Below, piece by piece: positions 1-11,814 of a DNA stretch of 64,000 nucleotides. Source of the DNA: Gloeophyllum trabeum ATCC 11539 (Eukaryota > Basidiomycota > Agaricomycetes > Gloeophyllales > Gloeophyllaceae). The notes below the pieces were generated by a model that had not been told where the DNA came from, did no database searches, and worked only from the letters and a program-made list of their open reading frames with translations. The DNA lies in NCBI RefSeq assembly GCF_000344685.1, contig NW_006920410.1, forward strand, positions 3,087,922 to 3,151,921, read 5' to 3'. A program made the translations under genes and the position numbers. Each line of letters opens with the position of its first letter. Position 1 is the first letter of the stretch.

Positions 1-591
1 ATGTCCCTGGCAAATGGGCCGCTGGTACCATCGGCATGAGCGAGAATAGACCGCTAGAGATTTCATTGCAGAGCAATCATTATGACTTCTGTGTAGGTTA
101 GTACGAGATCACTTGGTCAATAATAAAAATTGCACTGACTCCTGGCTACTAGACATCTGGCCCGTTGGCCTCATTCTACTTCACTTACTCACAGGACATC
201 ACCCTTTCCGGAGGAAAGAGACTGATATGCAGCAGCTCATAGAGATAGCATCCCGCCTCGGTCGCCCCACCGCTGAAGAGATCTCAGAGGCCAATGGCAC
301 AATTCCGTCCAATACGTTATCATGGGAGGCACTACCACCCCCAGACGTCGATCCTGTGCAAGCCCGGACGATGAGATTAGAGGTAAATCTATTGTAGCTT
401 TTCCTACCGTCACTGAGCTTGCAAGGCTTCGCCAGGACCTGCTCACCGTGAAACCAAGCGCGGAAGTATTTCCTCTTCTTATACAACTGCTCGACCATTT
501 GTTGCAATACTCTCCGCGGCGAAGATGCACTTCTGAGCAGACAATACAACTGCTGGATAATTGTGCGATCACTTTCGTGACTTTGTCCTGA
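1..591 (+). CDS. CMGC-like protein kinase, C-lobe only (5' partial)
   Basis: Only the C-terminal lobe of a Ser/Thr kinase is inside the window; the ATP-binding lobe and catalytic loop would lie to the left. An exon ending near base 95 (...NHYDFCV) joins across an intron to an exon at about 152 that reads DIWPVGLILLHLLTG, the subdomain IX aspartate region. It is followed by QLIEIASRLGRPTAEE, which resembles the 'DQL..I...LGTPT.EE' stretch of CMGC kinases. A further phase-0 intron in about 343-415 links to LLDHLLQYSPRRRCTSEQ, the 'L..LL.Y.P..R.T' stretch of subdomain XI, and the frame ends at 591. Some splice choices are ambiguous, and the LGRPT and YSPRRRCT segments are weaker than in canonical GSK3/CDK proteins. 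A divergent kinase or a decaying copy are both possible. It converges with SAC1. Confidence 0.55.
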
Positions 592-727
592 TAAGAGGGC
601 ATGCAATACTGGAGAAATCGCTGCCATGGAAGCTCCGATTAATAACAAAAGCCTTCTATATACAGTACTATGTAGTATGTGCCTGCCACCATGCACCTGT
701 GTAGGGAGTACGTTCAGATATCGGATA

Positions 728-3477
728 TTAATCCAGCCTCTTCTTGGTACCCATCTCAATCTCTTCCAATTTGCTACCCGCACGTTTTCGCCCCTTTGCT
801 AGCCACTGGGCGCCAGCACCCGCGCCAGACCGGAGCTTCCCAACGTCCAAGGCCGGAATGCCAATACCCCTGCCTTTGCGTGCGGATTGGAACCCAGAGC
901 CGTGGTAGTGGATGACCTCGGTAGGTGGCAGAAGTCGTGGCCACGACACGTAGTCGATGCCGTGCGCGAATATGAATGCCATGGATAACGCGAATAGCGT
1001 GAACCAGATGAGGAAGTAATAGAATAGGGAGTATTCTGGACACCGTGTTAGCTCTTGAGCCAACGGAGGCATCAAGTATGCACATACGAGAGGTCCGAGG
1101 GAGGGTGAGTCCAGCGAGTATCATGAACACAGACAAGAAAGCGAGGTAAGGAACCTGCTTTGGCTTCATAAGCATGTGGAAGCGAGAGAAAATGAATATA
1201 CGTACGGAGCGGATTATCAGTGGCCGCGAATCAATAATGAGGAATAGAGCCGACGAGGGGCCTCTTCGAGGGACCCACACTCCCGTCATCAGGTCGTATG
1301 CATCCTGATAGAACCATAAGCAATATATTCGTCGTTATCACGAATAGATGCTACCTGTCTAGGGCCATCAAAATAATTATTCTTGAGGTACCGCATTACA
1401 GACTTGTAGCCATCTTCCAGAGCTCCCGACTTAGTGCGTTGACCTGTCCGGGTGAAGTCCGTCTTAAGTGCTCCTGTCCCAGCATAGGCTATTGATATCA
1501 AGTCTGCGTGGTCTGCCCACACTAAAGAAAGGATGAAGTCAGCGCATAACAATCAGGAGACGAGTGGGTCACCGTACTTTCTCGGAAGTCTTTGCTAAGG
1601 CTCTCGTGGTAGTCAATGGAATCATCATCCTTCAGCACTCCAATCACTCTCAGCTGCCGGTTCAGCGTCCACTTAGCAATCGCTGCCTGAGTAACATTTG
1701 TGCGATCCAAGTTGTCCATGCAATTGGTCCTAACGACGCCTTTCTGGACTTGGATAGGTTCGGTTGATGTTGCATCCAGATGGAAATACCTTTGAGGGAA
1801 CTTCCGTAATGAAGGGTATGGAATAAATGCGAAAGACTCACCCATTCTTAGTGAGGTCCGACTGGAGCTTCTCGATAAGCAGACTGATTCGCTCCCAGCG
1901 CATATGTCTACATTCGGTGTGGAAATCAAAATACTCATATCTGACATCGGGAAGTCCGAGCTATTCGAAGCAGCTAAGCAAGTTGTACTATAACTGCTGG
2001 TTGGAACTCTCACCTGAGCAACATAGCGTTCATACTGTTCCTTGACAGGTTGCTCGTGACCCTTGTGATTAACCAGGTTCACCAAGTCCTGAGCGCCATA
2101 ATGCGATATCATCTCCTCGAAATGTTTTCGCATAGCATTAGCCTGACATAATGTGTCAGCGCTTAAGTTCGACTCGAAGATGTCACCATACCGTGTCAGG
2201 ATAGTCCATGACTTGTAGATCAGGCTTGTATCGTAGGTTATTCACTTCAGCCCAGAACACCGGAATGCTTCCCCTTATCTGCACAAAGCTCAGCTTCGTG
2301 CTAGCTTCGTCTGAAGTGCTCCGGCCTTCATTGAGCTTGGGGTCAACGAGGACGAGCTGCTCAGTCTCGTTGAAGTTGGCAACATGACCATCATGATCAA
2401 TGCCTCGACGGAAATAGCGAGTGCCTGCTCTGTACCTAGACCTCCGACTGATAAGGCATAGGCGAAGGTGGTAGCCATTGACGTATGCCGAGCGAATGTC
2501 AAAGGCTTGAGCGGATAAGGATTATTACTGGCTTAGCGTCTAGCGAGCCGCAGCTCGGATGGAGGGGTACTCACTGCCGTACATGATCGGCAGAATATAG
2601 GAGCTGAGCTGTAAAATAGAGGTCAGCAAGGTGCATAGGACATATGGGTACTCAACCTACGTCTTGGTTTGGATCAGCAGTCGTGGTGTCAATGAACTTG
2701 GAATGCAGGTATCTTCACGGCAGTCAGCGATAAGTCTGCCGGACCAACAAGAACTGCCCACTTGTTCCAAAAGAATCTGTCATCCGCCTCCACAGCCCAT
2801 CAGCTCAGGGACGAAGAATAGAAGTAAATGGACGTACCACCTGCCACAGAGCCTTTCCCTCGTCACTCTGCCTTGCCGCCCACTGCGCTTGCAACCTCCT
2901 TGTCAGGTCCCACCCATAGCTGAAGAAGAAGTAGCCATTGTCCAGATGCGAACGAACGAGAGCCAGTAAGTGCGCCTCCACCGGATGGGCAGGGTGCTGG
3001 ACGGATGCTCGAGGGTCTACCGGGAGGATCTCGTATTCCGTCGCACGATATATGTCTTGGCCCATGAGACGACCACGCAGTTCGCGTCCAGTCAAGACAA
3101 TAATGTAGTCAGCTGAAGCGAGAACATATCAAGTCGCATAACGCATGAGTGATAAGTGATACGAACTGAGTGTCAGCGAGATGATTCCCAGTATTCCATA
3201 TATTGTCTTTGCTGACCGCTGGCCAGCGGGAGATGCAGATACATTGGGAGCTACAGTGTCTTCGGTCAAGCAGCCAAACCACTCGTCCTATGAGGCGTAC
3301 CGTTCAGGACAATCTCTCCGGAATCCCTCTGTATAGTCAGGGATCTTGCGCCAGCGCTGGCTTCGGCTGGCGTGAATGTGTACGATGCAGGGTCTATATA
3401 CCTAAACCATAGTCAGAACGTAGGTTCACCATAAAGCGCATTACTCACAAGTTCAGGCGTTTGTGTAAGACCTGCAT
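728..3477 (-). CDS. SAC1: SAC1-type phosphoinositide phosphatase
   Basis: Multi-exon gene for an ER/Golgi membrane phosphatase that dephosphorylates PtdIns4P and related lipids. The start at 3477 gives [19 protein letters not shown], matching the usual SAC1 N-terminus, and splicing then yields [40 protein letters not shown] and [17 protein letters not shown] from the Sac domain. The catalytic P-loop reads [13 protein letters not shown], a CX5R(T) motif near 1700-1720; the usual second cysteine (CMDCLDRT) is asparagine here. Downstream exons give [18 protein letters not shown] and [20 protein letters not shown]. The C-terminus has two hydrophobic segments ([16 protein letters not shown] and [19 protein letters not shown]) followed by a basic tail, as expected for the tail-anchored ER form. 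It is head-to-head with the U2A' gene. Confidence 0.9.
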
Positions 3478-3605
3478 GACGGTTCGAGTGAACTTGAGTA
3501 TTGCACCGCGTCTGTGGCGCGGGTTCAATTAGGGCTTCTTTGCTGCAGTCAACTGCTTTCGCGCTACATACACGCCCAATCCTGCCATTCGTTTGGTATC
3601 TCCTC
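3478..3605. promoter_or_regulatory. Shared divergent promoter region, SAC1 / LEA1
   Basis: 128 bases separate the start codon of SAC1 (minus) from that of the U2A' gene (plus). Both genes are otherwise complete, so their promoters must share this interval or extend into each other. No clear TATA box is visible, in keeping with housekeeping genes. Confidence 0.6.
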
Positions 3606-4536
3606 ATGGTGAAGCTTACACCGGAGCTCATTGCGCAATGCCCGTCCGGCCTGAACCCTCTCAAAGAACGGCAACTGGATTTAAGAGGTGCGCCGGCTTC
3701 CAGCTTCGCTCGAGGCGCTCACAAACCGGCTCACAGGCTATAAAATCCCTGTCATCGAAAATCTGGGTGTTACCCGAGTACGTGGCAGTTTCTACTGGGC
3801 TGTGGATATGGTCGCTCATTAATACTTCTCGCGGGGCGCGTAGGACCAGCACGATGCTATAGATTTTACAGATAACTCCATTATTGCGCTTGGAAATCTA
3901 CCATTGATGCGACGGCTACGCACCCTCCTCCTCGCCAACAACCGTATAGCATCGATATCCCCCTCCCTCCATGTCTCAGCCCCTAACCTTACCTCCATCG
4001 TCCTCACAAACAACAACATCCAAGAGCTCGGTGACCTCGAGCCACTAAAGGAGCTAAAACATCTACAGTACCTGAGTTTGCTCGGGAACCCAGTGCGGGA
4101 AAAGAAATGGTATCGCGAATGGCTTGCGTGGCGGTTACCTGCGCTGAGAGTTTTGGATTTCCAGAGAATTCGTGACAAGGTGTGCCTTCATCCCCCTTGA
4201 TCGCCTCGCATGCCAGTTGGAACCGACTTATTTCGAACGCGATTCCGTTGACAGGAGCGTAAGGCAGCACGAGCGCTATTCCTGACGGCAGATGGTCTCC
4301 CGACCAAGCTAGCCACAACACTGGCCGAGACGGTGTCCACTCACTCGACGAAGCCACCTGTGACGACAGATGAGCCCAAGGCGCTCATGGAACCTGGTAA
4401 AGCAGGGCGTCTCATGTCAAAAGAGGACCAGGAGAGGGTCAAGGAGGCCATTGCACGTGCGACTTCTATTGAGGAGATCCGGAGGTTGGAGAGAAGTCTG
4501 AAGGAGGGATTCTTGCCCACTATGGATTCAGCATGA
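3606..4536 (+). CDS. LEA1: U2 snRNP component A' (Lea1/SNRPA1)
   Basis: Leucine-rich-repeat protein of the U2 snRNP that partners U2B'' and helps branch-site recognition in the nucleus. The start MVKLTPELIAQCPSGLNP is the family N-terminus. After short introns the protein reads GYKIPVIENLGVTR, DQHDAIDFTDNSIIALGNLP, LRTLLLANNRI, LTSIVLTNNNIQELGDL, YLSLLGNPVREKKWYREW and RVLDFQRIRDK. These are the consecutive LRRs and the LRR-cap of U2A'. A final exon from about 4255 gives ERKAARALFLT and a basic, charged tail ending ...KEGFLPTMDSA. Introns sit after LDLR, after GVTR and after RIRDK, all with GT-AG borders. Length (about 240 residues) is normal. It is divergent from SAC1 and convergent with the TMEM205-like gene. 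Confidence 0.95.
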
Positions 4537-4726
4537 CAATGTCGACAGTACATAGTTGTATTTGCTAATAGTACAAAATTCTTGCAGTACTACGATACTG
4601 CCCGTGCGGACTAACCTAGATGTTTGAGATGATGAACAAGAACACGACAAGTTGGGGCAAGTCGTCGTTGAATGCTTCCACATAGAGGAGTTACGTATCA
4701 CAGATGACTGGTGATGACGTACAAAC

Positions 4727-5592
4727 TCAATAGCCTTGTACGCCAGCCTCAGCAATCCAAAGACCATGGAAAGCCAAAGCGATCACAGCAGTGAGGTTAG
4801 CAAGAGAGCTAATGCCATGGAGGCTAGAAAATGTGGCATTCAAAGCCTTCATTTGGGCCGACACCTGTAGAAACCGACCACTAGCATGAGAGAAATGATT
4901 ATAGCAATGTCCTAAAGGAAGACCCACATCTGGTTGATCATAGCTCTTGCCCTCCTCCTTCTCAAGCTTGTGGCGCTGAAACATGGTCCTAGTTATGCGG
5001 GAATCAACTCTGAACTTAAGGCACGAGAATCGTGATACGTACTTGCTTGTCATGGGTCCAATAACAAAATAATTGATGGCCTGGGACAGGAAGACAGTTG
5101 CAAGGGCGTAAAACTGTGCAACGTCCGCCACGTTCGGACGAGCAATGTGCGTAACCACGTCAGGGTGGGAGAACACCCATCTGGCCATGAGGAACGAGGA
5201 CAGGGCCATCGAAATGACAAAGTAGACGGGGAATGTACGATGCTGAAGGGTCCCGAACTGATGACGAGCTACGGACATGTTTTCAGCCGGGGTTCGTCAG
5301 GCACAGCAAAGATATGAACGAACGCAAGGCCCTCAGAGCAATTATACCTGGCAGACAGGTCAAGTTTTAGCTGCCTCATAACAAGGCATAAGTAATCTGA
5401 GAATACACACCACCGAAGAACGTCACCCACACGGCTGTCGATGATACCCAGAGTGAGCCTACTTCATTGAGACTACGTTTATAACCATAGCTCACCCATG
5501 CCAAACAGCCAGCTATAGCCCAGGACATACAGGCCGTTCAGAGAGAAAAGACGTCCCAAAGAGGACAAGGTCAATGCTTCGACTTTCGTCAT
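4727..5592 (-). CDS. TMEM205 / DUF4149-like membrane protein
   Basis: Small multi-pass membrane protein of the TMEM205 family (DUF4149). The start at 5592 gives MTKVEALTLSSLGRLFSLNG. Splicing joins LYVLGYSWLFGM to GSLWVSSTAVWVTFFGG, the family's first-helix signature, then GIIALRALPRHQFGTLQ and HRTFPVYFVISMALSSF. A phase-1 intron at about 5268-5322 restores the 'LPRHQFG' motif. Later exons give FQRHKLEKEEGKSYDQPD, the conserved cytosolic loop, and MKALNATFSSLHGISSLANL ending HGLWIAEAGVQGY. About four membrane segments are visible. Human TMEM205 is linked to secretion and cisplatin resistance; the fungal role is not established. It is divergent from ATP11. Confidence 0.85.
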
Positions 5593-5808
5593 GGCTGAGC
5601 GCTGAGCGTTGAAGCTTGAACGTACTCGACGAGTACCGCAAGGTGCGGACCAGTCGCGCGGCAGTGGCCACGATGGACGTCACCACAGTTGCGCACGTGG
5701 AGGCCACGAGGGGAGACCAATCTTGCTTACGTCCTTGCGTCCTCTCTTACCCAAGGCTTCCTTTGGGCTTTCTCCAAGTTTCTACGATCTGACGGCCACA
5801 GCCCGGTC
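5593..5808. promoter_or_regulatory. Shared divergent promoter region, TMEM205-like / ATP11
   Basis: 216 bases between two head-to-head start codons. No TATA-like element was recognised. An open frame runs through part of it but has no in-frame ATG that improves either protein. Confidence 0.5.
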
Positions 5809-7020
5809 ATGTTTAGTTTGGCTAGATGTTCTCTTCTTCCTCCGCGATTGTCTTGGTTAGCCTGGAATGGTCGTCGCTTCTTTCAACAGCAAACGAGCTA
5901 TGAAGCAAAGTACGCGGAAAAACTGGCTAGAGTAGCTCAAGAGTGAGGTGTCATGCTCGATGTGCTTGTGGTTGATCGTGACAGTTTTCTTACAGGAGTC
6001 GCGTTCGATGATATCTTCTTTTCATCTCTATTGTATATACCGGGCAGACGAGGAACTAGCATTGAAGCACTCAAGGCGAAACTCAGGGAGGAGGAGCAAG
6101 AGCGTAGGAGGAAAGCCTTGGCTTCATCTGCCCGCCCAAAACAGCCGGCTGCAGGGGCACAGACGTCTGCTACCACTGGTTCAGCCCCATCTGACGATAC
6201 CCCGGCTATGCCATCCTCGCATGCCAGGAAAGATAGTTCGCCTGTAAAGGTCCGCCCTTCGTTCCCATTTTTCCAATGACATTCGCTGATGCGTCCACTC
6301 CTGAAGCCTCTTTCTTCCTTTCTCAATGTGTCTCGACTTTTCGAAACACCTCACACATCAGAGCAGGTATCGGCGCTCTGGACTGCGTACCACTTATTGC
6401 GGTCGCAAGGGACGGGTCGAGGTTACGTCTGCGCATCCATCCCGCTTGACACCTACCACCGCATGTCGGACGTAGCAAAAAGGTACCCGACGTTCATAAT
6501 CCCCGTGCCGAGGGATCAGCCGGGAGAAGGCGAGAGGGCATACGAGTTCTACTTCATGCAATGGGACTTCCATGAAGCTCCGGAGGTACCCTCTCTAGAA
6601 TCGGCGAAGAATCCCTTCGTGACGGGAAGGCGGGGAAATCCGCAAACTTCTACGGTTCTATTTACGCCGCTGCAGGAGTACAAGCTTCGACAAAGCTTCG
6701 CAACGCCTTACCTAGTCCTCACTCACTATACCGACCTGGCCAAGACACATGGGGTAGTGCTACTGCGCGGGGAAATTACGCCGTCCGCCGCTGCCCCCGT
6801 ACCTTCTGGAAGTGGTCAGGAGGAAGGGAAGTATTTGCTGAGCCAGGGGGACGCGCAAGCTCTAGCCATGAGCTTGCAGAGGTTCTACTTGTGGGGAACG
6901 GGTAAGGGGGAAACACAGGAAAGGTCGAAGGAAAGAGAAGAATTGCTGAAGCGGTTCCACGAGGCTCCCCCTGATTTCAAGTGGGAAGACTTACTCAAGC
7001 ATACCGACTTGACGGTGTAG
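5809..7020 (+). CDS. ATP11: ATP11-type F1-ATPase assembly chaperone
   Basis: Mitochondrial chaperone that binds the free F1 beta subunit during assembly of ATP synthase. The start at 5809 was chosen because it gives MFSLARCSLLPPRLSWLAW, a basic, amphipathic presequence, and then NGRRFFQQQTSYEAKYAEKL, the family's first helix. An intron at about 5942-6046 restores AQE-RGTSIEALKAKLREEE. A second, ending near 6304, joins SSPVK to PLSSFLNVSRLFETP. The core contains LDTYHRMSDVAKRYPTFIIP, YEFYFMQWDF, FTPLQEYKLRQSFATPYLVL and THYTDLAKTHGVVLLRGEI, all diagnostic ATP11 segments. The C-terminus ends FKWEDLLKHTDLTV. Length is about 330 residues, normal for the family. Confidence 0.93.
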
Positions 7021-7403
7021 CGTACGAAATCGATGGGGTAGTTCTCACTGTGATTATACATATACACATACTCCTGCGTCGCGACGTTAATGCCGGCCAT
7101 ACCCTCTCTCTCATGATCAAGAACAAGGCAGGCGGGTTCCCAAACATTGTCCTACTTGTTCAATGATGGCCGGTGGCATAAGTATACTAAGCAGATCGCA
7201 CCAATTGAGTCCACTAACCTGGAAAAGAGCGTGCCAAGAGTACTTGGTGGACCCAACGGAATGTGAGTGCATCTCCAGATTTTCGGTTTGTCCACGATTT
7301 GGGACCATGAATGCCCCGGCAGCGGCAGCATGGAGAAGGCAAACATAACAATGATGCCAACATTAAACTGTATTGATGACCACCGAATACCAATTGTAAC
7401 CGT
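7021..7403. other. Convergent 3' intergenic region
   Basis: Between the stop codons of ATP11 and LIP2. Only short unsupported open frames are seen; it should hold the 3' UTRs of both genes. Confidence 0.5.
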
Positions 7404-8168
7404 TCACAATGCTGCATCCTTTTCTGCCTGCACTATGGCCGACGAGAAGGCATCATCGTAGGCTGTATTCAGTTCGACCATCTCTCTCCCGACCATCTCT
7501 CCGAATCTCCGCACCAATCCCGGAATCTCACCCTCTACCGAGACTGGCTTGCTAGCAGCCACCTCTATGCAGCCAGGCTTTACATCCACCAAGCCGCAAG
7601 CAACAATCTTGTCCAGGTATGCCAACGGTTCCTTCGTGATGTTCATCGCAAATCCGTGGGTCGTCAGGCGATGCCGGACCTGCACACCTATGCTCGCGAT
7701 TTTGGTCTGTTCGTCGAGGAACACACCGGTGTGCTGCGAGGGGATGTAGGATATGTTATGTCCTTCCTTCAGTTGTCTCTCGAGCGTCTTCTGTATCTTG
7801 CACACGTAGTCGCGTGCTCCCAATGGCGGCTTCCATCTCCCCAGGTCTATCAACGGATAGCCTACGATTTGCCCAGGTCCGTGGTACGTGAGTTGACCCC
7901 CTCTTTGAGTTAGGATGAATTCTGCATCATCTACATTCAGACGACGTAAGCGCGCCTGCTCGGCATCGATTTCAGCCTGAGTTTGTCGGCGTCCGAACGT
8001 GTACACAGGTGTATGTTGCAGGAGAAGGAGAATATCCTTGTAGGACGACGACAAACGACGTTGTTCCAGCTGAAGTGCATGTATCTGCTCCTGGAGGGCA
8101 AACGCTCGCTTGTAGGGCAGAGGAGAGTGAAAATAATGATAGAAGATTGGTGGTAGAGAGGAGGCCAT
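7404..8168 (-). CDS. LIP2: Lipoyl(octanoyl) transferase, LipB/LIP2 family
   Basis: Transfers octanoate from mitochondrial acyl carrier protein to lipoyl domains, the first step of lipoate synthesis for 2-oxoacid dehydrogenases and the glycine cleavage system. It is a single exon of 254 residues starting MASSLPPIFYHYFHSPLPYK. Diagnostic motifs are in order: TPVYTFGRRQ; RGGQLTYHGPGQIVGYPLID (the LipB signature); the catalytic lysine in KIASIGVQVRHRLTTHG; FAMNI; and the acyl-accepting cysteine in DKIVACGLVD. The frame continues upstream only to a TTG codon, so the ATG at 8168 is preferred. There is no strong presequence, but the first 30 residues are poor in acidic residues. It converges on ATP11, another mitochondrial gene. 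Confidence 0.95.
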   Translation of the reverse strand: MASSLPPIFYHYFHSPLPYKRAFALQEQIHALQLEQRRLSSSYKDILLLLQHTPVYTFGRRQTQAEIDAEQARLRRLNVDDAEFILTQRGGQLTYHGPGQIVGYPLIDLGRWKPPLGARDYVCKIQKTLERQLKEGHNISYIPSQHTGVFLDEQTKIASIGVQVRHRLTTHGFAMNITKEPLAYLDKIVACGLVDVKPGCIEVAASKPVSVEGEIPGLVRRFGEMVGREMVELNTAYDDAFSSAIVQAEKDAAL

Positions 8169-9046
8169 TCTACTCGTCAACGACTGGAGGGCTTAGGGTT
8201 AGGTGTGGTCTCCGGCAAGACCAGCGAGACCTCGGGTACCAATCCAACAATTCTTGCGGATAGTAGTGCTCAGACCCTCTGGCGGTGCCATGTCTCATAT
8301 AGCCGAGGGCAACCTGCTGAGAGGTGCGCCGTGAATGTTATTGCAGCTCCGCAATGTGGCAGCTTAAGGCGCTGGTCCCGTCCGCCGAAGACTGTCACGG
8401 TCTCCCCGAATCACCCAAAGTCAATGCTTTCAAATCGTCTAGTGGAGGCCACCCCAGCTTTTTATCTCACTAACGATACTAGATCACATTCAATTCGCAA
8501 GAAGTGCAAGTTTCTCCGCACGCTCCCAATGGGGTTACGCGTACGCCAATCACCGCTCATCTGCACCCGCTCCCTCCGAATTCAGCGGGTCAGCCTGAGC
8601 AGCCTGAGGATTCCATCGCAGCTATCTTCTTCGGTACTGACGCCAAATGCACTGGAATATTCTAAATTTTGAATAAACCTGAAGCTAACCGCCGATAGCC
8701 GCTACGCCAGCCTGGATCAAGCATCGTCCGTTGGTGTCTTGTTCGTGTTGCCCACCTCCTTACTAATTTCCTTGGGTCTCCCTGATAGATTTCCGTCGAG
8801 TGGTCTCAATAAGACATCCGCCCTTCCACAATCTGGTTCACTAATTAGGAGGTTGCGTGATCGCTCTATCAATGATTTCGGTGATTTCACGACCTATATG
8901 GCGAAGTGCACGCGCCACAATGAACAATGGTAGTTGATGCGCAACTTCTAATTTACTGTACAGGTATGTGCTTAGCAATGTCCATAATGCTAATTAATGA
9001 AGTAGTCCGTTAATGCAGAATAGTGATGATGATCTAGGGTACTTGG

Positions 9047-9127
9047 TTAATATTGCGTCACTTGCTTCCTTGCAGATTTCCGTGAGGGGGCGCCCCACGC
9101 AAAGTTGTCTTCTTCAAGCATCTCAGC
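9047..9127 (-). pseudogene. C-terminal exon remnant, copy 1 (AEML(D/E)EDN family)
   Basis: On the minus strand this segment reads AEMLEEDNFAWGAPSRKSAR followed by a short basic tail and a TAA stop. It sits just behind an AG that could be a splice acceptor (TTCACAG, two codons upstream). The closest sequence seen is the segment at 11815-11883, AEMLDEDNMSWGRPPKSSKK, also followed by a stop. I do not recognise the protein family, and no convincing upstream exons were found nearby. It could be the last exon of a small gene rather than a remnant. Confidence 0.35.
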
Positions 9128-11814
9128 TTGGTACTGTGAAAGCCAACGCACTTAGTGAGTGCCCATTTTGAACGATATGCATGTACAGACCTTGACATCC
9201 TCTTGGTCCGCTAGGGTGTCCGACGATTCGTTCCAAGTCTTAAGGGAGTTCTATAGCTATAGCGAGATTTGTCGACGTTTGTTTTTTCTGTGACTCACTT
9301 TAGTGCTTGATCTGTTACTGTTCTTACCGACTCCGATGAATCGCAGGGCCCGTACGATAGGTGACGAGGGCTTTGAAGAGCACTTCGTTCTTAGGCCGAG
9401 GTTCTATCACACATAGGAAGGCGTCAGGACCATGGCCTAGGGACTTCGTTATAAAACCTACGTTGGACGACGATATCACGGTGTATGACTCGGAAGACTC
9501 GAATGACTGTAGCATGGGCATAGTGAATCGTGATGGAACGTCAAGAGTCGTAATAAAGAGGGCGTTGGTATTCCGGGTTAGTGAGGTCGGATGCCCGGGA
9601 ACCACTCAAATTTATACGACACGGGAAAGAATATTAAATGCCTCGATGCTGGCATGGCGTTACTTCTCTGTCATAGACGCAGCATCTCCGGTCGTATTCA
9701 TAGCGCAGTCGGACAAGTATAGCAGTGCCCGCCAGTTGATCCCGGTCAGCAGACACTGCGGAGTGCGTGATACATCCACACTCCGCTAAGACTTGTCAAA
9801 GTCAAACAGAATAGCACTGTTCACTCGCCCTGATCATCTGCTTGGAGCATCGAAGGCCGACTGTCCTTGGAGCCGGCATTCCCTCATTGACAGGCGCACA
9901 CTGTTGTCCAACCTACTAAATTGTGCCGAGGACTATTTATAACGAGAGCGAATAAAAACAACCATGGGGTGGGAAGGATGTAAGTGAACGACCTGGGAAA
10001 TCGGGTTGAAGAGGCCGCAATGAAAACTACCGCTCCAGGCGGAAGTAAGAAGGAGTTAATGACAGCTGGATATTGTAAGGCTTATAGTCACCATGTGGCG
10101 TATTGCACGCGAACATTTTCTCGTCGTGTCATACCGGAAGACCTTTATCACCTTGAGAGAAGATATTTCACGTGCGGCATGGAAGGCACAAGCCGAGATA
10201 TCTGGACGATATCTGGATGAACAAGATAGGCAGGAATAAGCTACGAAGATGTTCAAATAAGACGTCAGTCTTTAAAGTCGACGTACTAAGCTGAGCTGAG
10301 CATTTACGCACGGCCTGTAGTAATGCTTCGGGGATCTACGTACTTGGAAGGGAAGATGCTAACGGGAGAGTGGAGCGTGAAGGTAGGTCTATCGAGACGA
10401 GAAACAATGAGCGCGCAGCGCACATACATCGTCCCAAATATAACGGTCCCACATAGCGGCCACCTAATCATGTCTCTATCTTCGAACCTGAAAGAGACTC
10501 AAAGACTTACCGAGGTGTCACAGTTCTGACCATGGCCGAGGTTATCGTACCACGGCTCTCGTGGATATATGCGGTTTTGGTGCCCGGAAGGCACTCCTCC
10601 GCATTCGAGTCTCCTCCGTAAACCTTCGACAGGGGAGCGGATCTTGCACACTAGTGAATCGGGAAACAAGAGACGTTAAGCACATTGGGCAGCATCAATA
10701 GAGGTAACCTAGACTCTACCTTCTTTAAATCTATCCTTATCTGTATGTTTCTGCCCGCCGCAGCCAACAATAGGCATAGGCAGAAAGTGCGTATGTTGCA
10801 TTGGAATAGAGTGAAACTCCGTATTCCCCACAGCCCGAAAGTCTTCCTCGCTTCTGCAAAATGCTCGCTACATCGGCACGATTGTGGAGAAAGTTGTGAG
10901 GGCCTCAGTACCTCAGGGATGCAGGCAATCCCGTGTTCCGATGTTTCCCTACCCACACTAGGCAGCAGATCGTGCCTCCAGGCGAACGTTCGGCAACGTG
11001 ACGTTGAGCGGTGTTGGCATTAGCGATTATTTAATCGCTGAGCTAGCCTCGGACTCCACCTTGTTTGACTATTCCTTTCCATATGTTTCCTGATGTTTAA
11101 CCATAGTGCCGGCTAAACAGTGTCCCTTCAGCGGGAATAATAGAGCACCTCCCACAGTCCCTTTGGCCCTCGACAAGGCGGTCATACGTCGCAGTGGTCC
11201 CCTTGAAGTTTAACGGGACTAGTGATGCGCTACCTGCAACCCTGACGACGGACATTAAGTATTAGGATCTTCACGCGGATACACAACTGACCAGGATTGC
11301 ACGGTTGCACCGGTAATTAATCGAGTGCGTTGTGTTTGTGCGTGTAAAAGACACATTGCACGCTGTTCTGGACTCAGCGCACGATTCGCACTGAGATCCA
11401 CCTCCACTCGCGAGAGATCTTCGACGACCCGGTGTTGATAAAATGTAGGAACAGCGGCCATCCGCTAGGCCAGGTGGGAAAAGAATTATTGATCTGATCC
11501 CCGGGTGATGTCAAACATGTCGCAATAATGAATGGACTTAAGATAGATTGGGTTATGTGCCTGGAGAAAACGCCGCGGACATTCGAGGACAGCCCAAGTA
11601 ACGGAATGTCGTACTGAAGAGACCGGTGGACGGTAGAAGACCAGCCTCAGTAAGACGATGCCAGGTTGACAGGCTGGACCGCCCTCCAATCTCCTTGCAA
11701 ATCATATAGATGACTATTATTCAATAAATTATGCTGGACAAATTAGTACAAGGGCCAATGGCCCGCTAGAGTACTGGGTATCTCATGCTGCATCGAGCCA
11801 GCGCGCTGGCGCGC

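Noticed and set aside
199..783. 194-codon minus-strand frame opposite the kinase fragment
   Set aside because: No recognisable sequence, and the plus strand has kinase C-lobe motifs across the same bases.
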